A DNA stretch of 59,759 bases, taken from Saccharothrix sp. NRRL B-16348. GTDB taxonomy: Bacteria; Actinomycetota; Actinomycetes; Mycobacteriales; Pseudonocardiaceae. The notes below the pieces were generated by a model. The model was not told where the DNA came from, did not search any database, and was given only the letters and a program-made list of their open reading frames with translations. The DNA lies in contig NZ_LGED01000222.1 in NCBI RefSeq assembly GCF_001280085.1, forward strand, positions 1 through 59,759. The letters run 5' to 3'. Shown here one piece after another: positions 51,042 through 59,404 of this stretch. Position 1 is the first letter of the stretch. The number at the start of each line of letters is the position of its first letter. A program made the position numbers and the translations under genes.

Positions 51042-53759
51042 CTACTGGGTGCCGTCCGGGTCGGTGAGGTCGTCGAGTTGTTTTCGGACGCGTTCGGCGT
51101 CGGCATAGCGCCCTTGTGCCTGGTACAGCCCCAGTGCCTGTTGCCAGGCGGCACGGGCCTGGTCGTGTTGGTCAAGAGCGGCATGAGGGTGGCCGAGGTG
51201 GTCGAGTGTGTCGGCGGCCTGGGTGGTGTTGCCCAGGGTGCGGTACAGGGTGAGGGCTTGGCGGTAATAGTGGACGGCCTGCTGGTGTTGGCCGGTGTGG
51301 TGGTGGATCCAGCCGAGGCTGTCCCGGGTGTCGGCCTCGGCGTGGGGGTTGTCGTGGTGGCGGTGTAGGGCGAGGGCTTGTTGGCAGTGGACCCTGGCGG
51401 TCTCGTAGTCGCCCAGGCGGGCCGCGTGCCAGCCCATCGTGTTGAGCGCGTTGGCTTCCCACACTGGTTGGTCGAGGGCTCGGTGGAGATCCAGGGCCTG
51501 GCGGGCGTGCTCGAAGGCTTGCCGATGGTCTCCCTGAAGCTCCCAGGCCCGTGCGAGGAAGTGGTGGGTGTGGGCCTGTTGGCTGGTGTCGTGATGCTGT
51601 GTGGCCAGGGCGAGGGCCTGGTGCAGATGTCCGATGGCCGGTTCGTGTCCGCCCAGTTCGGCGTGGGCGTGGCCGAGGAAACGGTAGGCGAGGGTCTGCG
51701 CGGTGGGATCGGGCAGGTGGACGGAAGCATCGGCTGCGGCCTGCCACACGGCGAGATCGTCGTGGAAGTGCCCTTGCCGGTAGTGGAAGTTGCCGAGAGT
51801 CCAGGCGAGGTGCCACACAGCGTGGTGGCGATGGTGGACGGCTGCGGTGCGTTGGGCGGCCAACAGGTGGGGATGGTGGGTGTGCAACCAGGCCAGCGCG
51901 GCAGGAGGGTCCCGTGGCGGCAAGGGGTGTGCGCCGGACGCGGGCGGGTCGAGCCGGACCGGTGGGTCGAGGAGATACAGCCGGCAGGCGGCGGCGTGGG
52001 CGGTGTGCAGGTAGAAGTCCACCACCCGATCCAGCGCCGCCCGCCGTTGAGGCTCGGACAGATTGTCGCGCACGGTGGTGGCGGCGTAGGCGCGGACCAG
52101 GTCGTGCATCGCATATCGACCGTGCGGGTGTCGGTCGAGCAGAGAGTTGTCCTCCAGAGTGTGGAGGATCTTGCGCGTCTGTGTCGTGGACAGGCCTGTG
52201 AGGCAGGCCGCGGCGGACACGTCGATGTCCGGGCCGGGGGCCATGCTCAGCAGCGCGAACACCGTCCGCTGCTGGCCGGTGAGGTGACGAAGGGACCAGG
52301 ACAGCACCGTGGACAGGCTCGCCGTTGGATCGTCGTCGAGCATGTCCAGGCCGAGGTCGCGCAGTTCGGCGGCGAACTCGGCCAGCGGGATGTGCGGTCG
52401 GGTCGCGGCGTGTCGGGCCGTGATCGCCAACGCCAGTGGGTGGTATCCGCACAACCCGACCAGTTCGTCGGTCACGCCGGGCTCGGCCGCTACCCGCTGT
52501 CCGCCGAGGCGCTCGCTCAACAGGGCATGGGCCTCACCTCGGGTGAGTACGTTCAAGGGCAGATGGTGGGCGCCGTGCCTCTCGATCAGCGAGGCGAGTT
52601 TGGTGCGCCCGGTAACCAGGACCGTGCACGTAGACGTGCCAGGTAGCAGCGGGACGATCTGGTCGGCGGTCGCGGCGTTGTCCAGCACGATCAGCATCCG
52701 TCTGCCCGCGACGAGACTGCGGTACAGCGCCGCCTGCGCGTCCAGGTCTGCCGGCAGGTGACCTGGGGCGATCCCCAAAGCGCCGAGGAACCCGCGCAGT
52801 ACGGCTGCGGGTTCGAGGGGATGGTCGACGGGGCTGAAGCCGTGCAGATCGACGAACAGTTGCCCGTCGGGGAAGCGGTGCGCGTGACGGTGGGCCCAGT
52901 GCAGCGCCAACCAAGTCTTGCCGATCCCGCCGGCTCCGCCGATCGCGGAGATGAACACCGCCGTTCCCGTGGCCGGACCGCCGCCGTTGTCTGCCCCCGT
53001 GTCGGCACCGGTCACGGCGTGGTCCAGTGTGATCAGCTGCTCGTCCCGGCCGACGAACGGGGTGGGAGGCGCCGGTAGTTGTCGGGGTGGTGCGGCAGGG
53101 CTGCGGGCGCTGTCATCGGAGCCGGGCGGTGCGGGATGCCCTGCGAGCCGGTCTACGACTGCGGAGTCGACGGGGTAGGGATGGTCGGGCAGAGTTATCC
53201 AGGCGGTCTCGTGGATCTCCTTCACCGCGACCGATACCGGCCGGAAGGTGGCAGGGTCGAGCACATCGGAGTGTTGGACCACCTCGTCGAAAATCCAGTG
53301 CGACACGACGAATGCGACCAGCCCGGGCGACTCGGCGAGAGCCTGACGTACTGGCGGCGCGTTCAGCAGCCGGAACGCGGTGGTCAACGCGGTTGAGGTT
53401 GCACCGTGCCCGTCGAGGGCCACCTCACCGGCGTGTACCGCCACGCGTAGTCGGGTGTGCTGGGCGGCAGGGCTGGTGTCGTTGTGCTGCTGCAGCGCCC
53501 GCACCAACGCTTCCGGCAGCACCTCCACCAGCGGCCCTTTGGCGTACCGGGGTGGAACCAGGACGAAGATGCCGTCGCCGCGATCCTCGTGGTAACAGGC
53601 CCGCCATGGCACCCCTGCCGCGTCCATCGCGCGGGCGACGACGCGGTACAAGCCTGCACGGGTGCCCACCTGGTGCGGCAGCGTGCGGCGCGGATCGCCG
53701 AACCCTTCCACATCCACCACGACGATCGTGCGGTGCACCGCCTGGGTCGACTTCACCAC
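51042..53759 (-). CDS. Nucleotide-cyclase-like / STAND ATPase / TPR protein
   Basis: 905 residues from GTG 53759 (GGAG 6 nt upstream; GTG 53798 has no RBS). Residues ~8-180 resemble a class III cyclase-type domain: IVVVDVEGFGD with D16 and DRGDGIFVLVPP with D62, the two metal positions, though other catalytic residues are not evident. A Pro-rich linker leads to NB-ARC (GGAGGIGKTWLAL, RMLIVLDNAA), winged helix, and about seven TPRs to the end. Known for actinobacterial regulators of unclear function. The cyclase-like head could sense or make a nucleotide, or be inert. Confidence 0.8.
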   Translation of the reverse strand: MVKSTQAVHRTIVVVDVEGFGDPRRTLPHQVGTRAGLYRVVARAMDAAGVPWRACYHEDRGDGIFVLVPPRYAKGPLVEVLPEALVRALQQHNDTSPAAQHTRLRVAVHAGEVALDGHGATSTALTTAFRLLNAPPVRQALAESPGLVAFVVSHWIFDEVVQHSDVLDPATFRPVSVAVKEIHETAWITLPDHPYPVDSAVVDRLAGHPAPPGSDDSARSPAAPPRQLPAPPTPFVGRDEQLITLDHAVTGADTGADNGGGPATGTAVFISAIGGAGGIGKTWLALHWAHRHAHRFPDGQLFVDLHGFSPVDHPLEPAAVLRGFLGALGIAPGHLPADLDAQAALYRSLVAGRRMLIVLDNAATADQIVPLLPGTSTCTVLVTGRTKLASLIERHGAHHLPLNVLTRGEAHALLSERLGGQRVAAEPGVTDELVGLCGYHPLALAITARHAATRPHIPLAEFAAELRDLGLDMLDDDPTASLSTVLSWSLRHLTGQQRTVFALLSMAPGPDIDVSAAACLTGLSTTQTRKILHTLEDNSLLDRHPHGRYAMHDLVRAYAATTVRDNLSEPQRRAALDRVVDFYLHTAHAAACRLYLLDPPVRLDPPASGAHPLPPRDPPAALAWLHTHHPHLLAAQRTAAVHHRHHAVWHLAWTLGNFHYRQGHFHDDLAVWQAAADASVHLPDPTAQTLAYRFLGHAHAELGGHEPAIGHLHQALALATQHHDTSQQAHTHHFLARAWELQGDHRQAFEHARQALDLHRALDQPVWEANALNTMGWHAARLGDYETARVHCQQALALHRHHDNPHAEADTRDSLGWIHHHTGQHQQAVHYYRQALTLYRTLGNTTQAADTLDHLGHPHAALDQHDQARAAWQQALGLYQAQGRYADAERVRKQLDDLTDPDGTQ

Positions 53760-53893
53760 GCCAGTCTCCGACCGTTGTATCGGGTGGGTACCGATCACAG
53801 AGGGTTGACGCTGTTCGGTGCAACACGCGTCAGCGAAATTCCGATGCCAGCCGGTGTCTCATTCGATGCCGTATGAGAGGCCGTCGATTCGGT

Positions 53894-54339
53894 TCAGTAG
53901 GTTCGATCTTGTCGATGATCCTGGGATCGTGGTGAAAATTGTGGTCCGTTCGGTTCCGGGGAACCGTCCTCGATTGCTGACGGGATTTTCCCTGTTTTAT
54001 TTTGCATCGATTCCCTGACGGATTCCAGATTGGCCAGCGTCAAGGATGTGAGGGGGTGGTGCTCGCCAGCAGTGCGAAGTCGGATCGCTAGCAGGGCCTC
54101 CAGGTCCTCTGCCGCAGTCTGGCGGTGTCCCAGCGCTGCCAAGGTAAGCGCCAGGTGCTCTCGAGTTATGAGTGTCGCATGATGCTGTCCGCCGAGAACT
54201 TCAGTCTTTTCTCGGAGCACGTCCTCGAACTGCTGTCGGGCCGTTTCCAGTCGGGAGCTTTCGAAGTGGAATTTCGCCAGTCGATGGCGAGTGGCGAGGG
54301 TGTGGATGTGGGTCGGGCCGAGTACGCGTTTCTGTTTTT
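53894..54339 (-). pseudogene. Out-of-frame 3' part of the STAND-TPR gene
   Basis: From the A6 run at 54335-54340 (T6 on the plus strand) the next frame reads KQKRVLGPTHIHTLATRHRLAKFH, QFEDVLREKTEVLGGQHHATLI and LEALLAIRLRTAGEHHPLT, clear further TPRs of the kinesin-light-chain type. Losing one A would join it to the upstream gene and give ~870 residues in total. Confidence 0.75.
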
Positions 54340-56504
54340 TCCAGGACGTCCTCGTACAGGCCCTGTAGGCCGTCGATCTTGTGTTGGTCGTGACGCAGCA
54401 TGACCAGGTGGCTGTAGGCGATGAGGGTCTTGGGGTGGTCCTCGCCCAGGGCTTGGCGTTCGTCGGCGAGCAGTCGGTGGTACTCGGTTTCGGCGGCGGC
54501 GAGGTCGCCGCGGACGTGGAGCAGTGAGGCCAGCTCGCTGCGGGTGTCCAGGGTGTTGATGTGGTGTCTGCCCAGTACGGCTTCCCGGGCGGCCAGCACG
54601 GCGCGGAACTCCGCTTCCGCTTCCTTGACCTGGCCTTGTAGGTGCATGAGGTGGGCGAGACGGTTCCGGGTGTCCAGGGTCTGACGGTGCTCGGCACCCA
54701 GGATGGTGATCTGCCGGTCCAGTACGTCTCGGAACTCCGCTTCGGCCTCGTCGAGGCGGTCGCGTGCCCGCAGTGCCACGGCGAGTCGGCTGCGGGTGTC
54801 CAGGGTGTCGGGATGTGCCTCGCCGAGGAGTGTCGTCTGGATCGCGAGGGCGGTGTGGAATTCGGTATCGGCGGCATCGAACTTGCCCTCGGTGGTGAGG
54901 ACCGAGGCCAGGGTGACCCGGGTCCGGATCGTGTCGGGATGGTCGTCGCCGAGGATCTTTTGCTGTGGTTCCAGGGCGGCGGTCAGCTCGTGCTCGGCCT
55001 GGGTGTAGAGGCCGCATTGGTGGAGGAACCGTCCGCACCGGTAGACGCTCAGGGCGGCGACGCGTATGTGGTCTGCGTGGTCGAGGGCTTCGGCGCCCGC
55101 TTCCTCCCACAGTCGTAGCGGGGCGGTGCAGTGTGGTGCCAGTGTCTGCCATTGGGCCCAGGTGGTGGAGTCTTCGTAGTCGAGGTCGCGGGTGGCGGAG
55201 TCCAGCAGTGTCCCTGTGACGGTGGCGTACTCGACCAGGTTGTCGGCGACGTCGCGGTGGTGGCGGTTGCTTTCCCGGACCACCGGGTGCAGCACCAGTT
55301 CGGCCACCGGTGTCGTCTGGGGCTGGTGTGACCCTGTGGCTTGTTCGGTGAGGCCGAGTTCGGCGAGGGCTTGGAGCAGGGTCAGGAGTTTTTCCGGTGT
55401 GATCCCGGTGAACAGGGGAGAGGTCGCCATGACGCGGGCGTCCAGCAGTCGGTAGGGGATCGGGCTGTCCGCGAAGCAGGACAGCAGACGCAGCACTGTG
55501 CGTGCGTCGGCGTGTCCGCGTTGCCGGAGTGCTTCCAAGGACAGTTCCCAGGTTTCGGTGATCAACTCTCGTGGCTCTCTGCGTTCGCGGGGGTGCGGTG
55601 GTGCGGCGTCGACCGTGGTGACGAAGTGCTCGTCGAGTGCGGCCAGGTAGTCGTCGAAGTTCCGGACGGTTTTCAGTCCGGGCAACGGAGGTGCGGTCGC
55701 CATGCGCGCGGAGTGCAGGCCGGCCAGTCGCAGGGCCAGCGGAAGGCCGCCCAGGCGGTCGGCGACGGCGCGGGCAGCGGCGAACTGGCCGGTGTCCCGG
55801 TGTGTCAGGTCGAGTAGTACGCGGGCGCCGTCGTCGGGGGCCAGCGCGGGGACCGGCAGCAGTGACGCGTGTGGGCCCCATGCCTGCCGCCGGCCGTCGC
55901 GACTGGTGACCAGGACCGATCCGTTGGTGCCGCTCGTGCTGCGAAGCCAGCTGGGCCCCGTGGCGCGGGTGGAGCGGGCGGAGACCACGTGTTCGGGGTC
56001 GTCGGCGTTGTCGATGACGAGCAGCCACGGGTGCGGGAAGTCGGCGAGGTGTCGCCACAGTAGGTCGGGTGCGGAGGTCTGGCCTGTCCAGGCGGCGTGG
56101 ATGTGTTCCAGCGATACGCCGATACGCGAGCACACTTCCCGCATGCCGGTGGCCACGGCGCTCTCGTCGTGGGCCGACACCCACCACACGACGACCCCGC
56201 GGTCGCGCATCCGAGCGGCGAAGTGCAGCGCCAGGGTCGTCTTGCCGTAGCCGCCGCCACCGTGCAGCACGATGATCCGACCGGTGCCGTCCGAGGTCAT
56301 CCGCGTCAGCCGGTCGACCAGACCGGCGCGGCCGCGGACGTCGTGGTCGAGTCGGTCCGAGGGCGGTTCGACGGACACGAATCTCGACAGGTCCGGATGT
56401 GGCGGTCGTGAGGTGTCGTGGATGGTGACGATGTCCCGGCCCGCCTGCAGGACGCTGCCGTGCCCGGCCGCGTGAGCGGACTGCCCGAAGGCGCCCGAGG
56501 TCAT
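54201..56504 (-). CDS. STAND (NB-ARC) - TPR protein in RiPP locus, frameshifted near its end
   Basis: 767 residues from ATG 56504, overlapping the ATP-grasp stop. An N-terminal AAGHGSVLQAGRDIVTIHD segment, typical of actinobacterial STAND proteins, then Walker A GGGGYGKT at 82-89, WLLVIDNADD (Walker B), winged helix, and TPRs of the type LGxxHPxTLxTRxxLA. The last ~45 residues (DPHPHPRHSPSTGE) are nonsense produced by an extra A in a run of six; the true repeats continue in the next frame. Third gene of the graspetide operon. STAND-TPR proteins beside RiPP genes could sense the peptide. Confidence 0.8.
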   Translation of the reverse strand: MTSGAFGQSAHAAGHGSVLQAGRDIVTIHDTSRPPHPDLSRFVSVEPPSDRLDHDVRGRAGLVDRLTRMTSDGTGRIIVLHGGGGYGKTTLALHFAARMRDRGVVVWWVSAHDESAVATGMREVCSRIGVSLEHIHAAWTGQTSAPDLLWRHLADFPHPWLLVIDNADDPEHVVSARSTRATGPSWLRSTSGTNGSVLVTSRDGRRQAWGPHASLLPVPALAPDDGARVLLDLTHRDTGQFAAARAVADRLGGLPLALRLAGLHSARMATAPPLPGLKTVRNFDDYLAALDEHFVTTVDAAPPHPRERREPRELITETWELSLEALRQRGHADARTVLRLLSCFADSPIPYRLLDARVMATSPLFTGITPEKLLTLLQALAELGLTEQATGSHQPQTTPVAELVLHPVVRESNRHHRDVADNLVEYATVTGTLLDSATRDLDYEDSTTWAQWQTLAPHCTAPLRLWEEAGAEALDHADHIRVAALSVYRCGRFLHQCGLYTQAEHELTAALEPQQKILGDDHPDTIRTRVTLASVLTTEGKFDAADTEFHTALAIQTTLLGEAHPDTLDTRSRLAVALRARDRLDEAEAEFRDVLDRQITILGAEHRQTLDTRNRLAHLMHLQGQVKEAEAEFRAVLAAREAVLGRHHINTLDTRSELASLLHVRGDLAAAETEYHRLLADERQALGEDHPKTLIAYSHLVMLRHDQHKIDGLQGLYEDVLEKTETRTRPDPHPHPRHSPSTGEIPLRKLPTGNGPTAVRGRAPRKD

Positions 56505-57454
56505 GCCGCCTCCGCCAACATCTCCGCGATGGCGGCACTGACCGGCAACCCCACGGCGTCCTCCAGCCAGCCGAACTGGCCCGCGGGGTTGGCTTCGAGG
56601 AACCGCCACACACCGTCCGGGGTCACGGCGAAGTCGAACGCCGCGAAGGCGAGCCCGAACGCGTCCAGGAACCGACCGACCGCGGCGACGATCCCGGGCG
56701 GCGGGTCGATCACCGTGTAGGACAGCGCGGCGTAGTCGCTGCGCCAGTCGATACGCGAGGCGGCGCTGTGCGCGTGGATCGCCACCGCGAACAGCGTGGC
56801 GCCGACGGCGATCAGACGTACCTCGAAGGACTTCTCGACCCACTCCTGGAACAGGTGCGCCGTGGTCTCGACCCCGCCGAGGTCGTCCAGGTCGGATGAT
56901 TCGAGCAGGTGCGTGTAGGCGATCCGCGTGACCGGCCCGTCGTCCAGCCGATTGACGCCGAGGACCTTGCTCACGACCCGGGGAAGGTCGGCGGTGAACC
57001 GGTGGGCCGCCTTCGGGTCGTTGGTGACCATCGTGTTGGGCACCGAGAAACCGCTCTGCGCGGCGACCGCCAACTGCCACGGCTTGTACCCGGCGTCGGC
57101 CTGCCGGGCAGGGTGGTTGCACCACGGCACGGGCAGTGACGCCAGCACGCCGCCCAGTCCCAACCTGGCCTCCATCCGCATGTGCCGCAGCTCCGCCGCG
57201 GACACACCGGCGTCGAAGGTAAAGCCCGTGGGACTGCGGAACAACACCGACCTGATGGCCTCGAGATCGACGCTGCGGTGAGGCGTGGTCAACGAACCGC
57301 GCCACCTGACCCCGTCGAGCACGGCATCCAGGGACAACCCAGTGGGGAACCATCCGACATCACATCGGAAGACCGGCACCGCGCGGTCACGGAGCTCGAG
57401 TACGACGCGGTTGACCGTGGGGTCGGAATCACCACCGATGATCAACACCGTCAC
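56501..57454 (-). CDS. tgmB: ATP-grasp ribosomal peptide maturase (graspetide ligase)
   Basis: 317 residues from GTG 57454, overlapping the precursor stop (GTGA). ATP-grasp fold: N-terminal preATP domain to ~110, then VVSKVLGVNR (ATP lysine), FQEWVEKSFEVRLIAVG, AFDFAVTPDGVWRFLEANPAGQFGWLE with the metal-binding E and N near the end. Members link Asp/Glu side chains to Thr/Ser/Lys in a precursor peptide, making omega-ester or omega-amide rings. The adjacent precursor fits. No separate methyltransferase (tgmC) is present. Confidence 0.88.
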   Translation of the reverse strand: MTVLIIGGDSDPTVNRVVLELRDRAVPVFRCDVGWFPTGLSLDAVLDGVRWRGSLTTPHRSVDLEAIRSVLFRSPTGFTFDAGVSAAELRHMRMEARLGLGGVLASLPVPWCNHPARQADAGYKPWQLAVAAQSGFSVPNTMVTNDPKAAHRFTADLPRVVSKVLGVNRLDDGPVTRIAYTHLLESSDLDDLGGVETTAHLFQEWVEKSFEVRLIAVGATLFAVAIHAHSAASRIDWRSDYAALSYTVIDPPPGIVAAVGRFLDAFGLAFAAFDFAVTPDGVWRFLEANPAGQFGWLEDAVGLPVSAAIAEMLAEAA

Positions 57455-57660
57455 GGCGACTCGTCGTCGGGCTGGTGGAAGTCCATCTCCTCGTCACCTG
57501 TGGGGCCGTCGGTTCCGCCGCTGGACGTGCCCGCCAGCACCACGTGCGTTCGCGGGCTGTCATGGACCACCACCTGCAGTTCGTGGGAGTACCGATAGGC
57601 CGGCTGGTCCATCACCGGGGTCTCGTGGAGAAACCGGAGCCCGAAGGAGCGAAACGCCAT
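57451..57660 (-). CDS. tgmA: Graspetide precursor peptide
   Basis: 69 residues from ATG 57660; no RBS seen, and upstream in-frame starts exist. Leader: FGLRFLHETP near residues 6-15 and Y-R-Y-SHELQVVV at 22-32, the conserved motif of ATP-grasp-modified peptides (FGLR...Y-D/S-x-x-x-Q). Putative core 45-69 has acceptors T45, S46, S47, T50, T54 and donors D51, D56, E57, E58, D60, D65, D66, E67, with a GGTDGPTGDEE centre. Coupled to the maturase by a GTGA overlap. Ring pattern cannot be deduced. Confidence 0.8.
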   Translation of the reverse strand: MAFRSFGLRFLHETPVMDQPAYRYSHELQVVVHDSPRTHVVLAGTSSGGTDGPTGDEEMDFHQPDDESP

Positions 57661-58277
57661 GCGATCAGCGGTCGGGCGAGGATGAGGGCGTGCCCGTTGC
57701 CGAGTCGGGAACCGGTCATCGAGTGACGCCAATACGCTGCCGATTTCGGAAAATCCTCCATTATGGACACTCACAGCGGCCCCCGACAGGTCGATTGCCT
57801 GCCTGGATTGACCAGTAAAACAGACAGCTTGACCGGTGGCCAACCCCATCATTCAAACGGGTGCCATCGGATCGCGTGGTCATGTCGAAGTCCTCGGAAG
57901 GGGAATCCTCGCGCACCGGGTAATCCGCACTTTTGCGGAGCTGGTCGGACGGCGTGCCGCGTGGTCGCTGTTCTCCATCCGCAGGTCGCCTGCGTGCTTG
58001 GGGGAACCTGCGCCACGTCCTCGCCTGTGTCGAGTTCCTGCTGTTCCTGTCGAGCGGAGGCGTGAGTCAATACGGGCCTTCGCACGCGTGTGCGATTGGT
58101 CCGGGTAGGTTCGGGTCGTCCAACGGTGAAAAGTGAGCGTTGATCACGACAGCTGTCCGGACCGGGGCATCTTCGTGAAGTCGGCGGCTTCGCCTGGTGT
58201 ACAGGCACGCGCGCTGGTGGAGCAGGCCGGCGGACCGCAGGCGGGTGCCGGCCCGCTTCACGCGACCGTCGAGGTTG
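57661..58277. other. Region upstream of the RiPP precursor
   Basis: About 600 bp with no reliable frame. The promoter of tgmA must lie in its left part. Somewhat AT-richer around 57730-57860. No repeats or hairpins that stand out. Confidence 0.45.
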
Positions 58278-59081
58278 TCATGGAAACCGCCGTAGCGGGC
58301 TTCTGGCGAGGTCGTCCGGTCTCGCGGCGAGGGCCCGAAATTGTTGCGCGGCGAGGTCGTCGATACCGACGGTCAGAGCGAGGGCCCGGTTGAATGCGCG
58401 GTGCGCCGGAGCGTGTTTGCCGGAGAGCCATAGTGCCTGTCCCAGTGCGGCCAGGCCGTGGGCTCGTTCGGTGGTGGTGAAGGCGTGTCGGTACTTCGTG
58501 TCGGCGCGGGTGAGGTACTTGACGGCCGAGTCGTGTCGACCTGCTTCGATCATGAGCGCGCCGAGGTGGTGCAGTGTGCGGGCGGCACCGGTGTCGTGGT
58601 GGTGCAGTAGGTAGGTTTCCAGGGTTTCGTCGGCGCAGCCGATGATTTTGTGGAGGCGGTGTTGGGCGCGGTAGGTCTGGGCGAGGTCGTGCAGGGCGGC
58701 GGCGGTGGCGTCGGGGTTGTCGTCGTGGAGGCGGTGGATGGCGAGTTCGTGCATGCCTTGGATTGCGGCGAGGTGGAGGAGGCCGTGGGCGCGCAGTGTC
58801 TGTGCGGCGTGGCGGAAGGCGGTGGCGAGCAGCAGGGATGTGGGCAGGGTGGTGGCCAGTTGGGTGCCGAGGTCGCACAGCCTGCGGAGCCACGCCTGGT
58901 CGGCGTCGGCGGGGACTGCGCGCCATGTACCGGTCAGCAGCGCCACCGCCGACTCGGGTCGCGTCATGGTTGCGTGCAGGGTTGTCAGGACGTGGTCGGG
59001 GTCGAGCCGTCGGCGGGCGTCGGTATCCGGGTCGGTTGATTCCTGGCGTGGTTGCGCGGCGATGGGCGTGGGGTCGGTCAT
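58278..59081 (-). CDS. TPR-like protein following small HTH gene
   Basis: 267 residues from ATG 59081, overlapping the HTH stop (ATGA). A ~30-residue polar start, then helical repeats (LLLATAFRHAAQTLRAHG, ATAAALHDLAQTYRAQHR, ARTLHHLGALMIEAGRHDSAV, GLAALGQALWLSGKHAPAHR) of TPR type. No enzymatic motif. With the small HTH protein it forms a split version of the XRE-TPR regulators seen at 28-30 and 45-47 kb. Confidence 0.75.
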   Translation of the reverse strand: MTDPTPIAAQPRQESTDPDTDARRRLDPDHVLTTLHATMTRPESAVALLTGTWRAVPADADQAWLRRLCDLGTQLATTLPTSLLLATAFRHAAQTLRAHGLLHLAAIQGMHELAIHRLHDDNPDATAAALHDLAQTYRAQHRLHKIIGCADETLETYLLHHHDTGAARTLHHLGALMIEAGRHDSAVKYLTRADTKYRHAFTTTERAHGLAALGQALWLSGKHAPAHRAFNRALALTVGIDDLAAQQFRALAARPDDLARSPLRRFP

Positions 59082-59326
59082 GCGGATTCGGACCTGTCCG
59101 GGTTGGTGATCACGTCGAACAGGTCTTCGAACACCATCGGTGGGAGTACGACGAGGGCTCCGGCGATGAACGCGGGGCCGGGTCGGAGGTCGCCCGACAC
59201 GACGCGTGTCACGGTGGAGCGGTTCAGGCCCATCGCCTTGGCGAGCTTGTAGTCGGAGCGGAAACCGGCCAGTCGTACGGCTTTGGAGAAGGCGTCGGTC
59301 CGCAGTGCGACGTTGTAGGTGCTCAT
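59078..59326 (-). CDS. Small XRE-type HTH protein
   Basis: 82 residues from ATG 59326. The HTH is SDYKLAKAMGLNRSTVTRVVSG (around 24-45), as in short Cro/C1-like regulators with an LRPGPAFIAGAL tail. Co-translated with the TPR gene. Upstream in the same direction is the DUF5753 gene, 78 nt away. Confidence 0.8.
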   Translation of the reverse strand: MSTYNVALRTDAFSKAVRLAGFRSDYKLAKAMGLNRSTVTRVVSGDLRPGPAFIAGALVVLPPMVFEDLFDVITNPDRSESA

Positions 59327-59404
59327 CGGGTTCTCCCGCCGGTGGGGTCCGGCGCTGTCGTGGTGTTGCCGCGCGTGTGGCGGTCGGCAATGGTGCGAGG
59401 GTCG

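Noticed and set aside
54330..54345. Programmed -1 frameshifting at AAAAAAC
   Set aside because: The heptamer is not in the phase needed for a -1 slip, and the wanted change is +1 (or -2). Slippage or mutation fits better.
54166..56613. An 815-codon frame overlapping the STAND-TPR gene on the same strand
   Set aside because: Arg/Pro/His-rich composition without motifs; the neighbouring frame has Walker motifs and TPRs.
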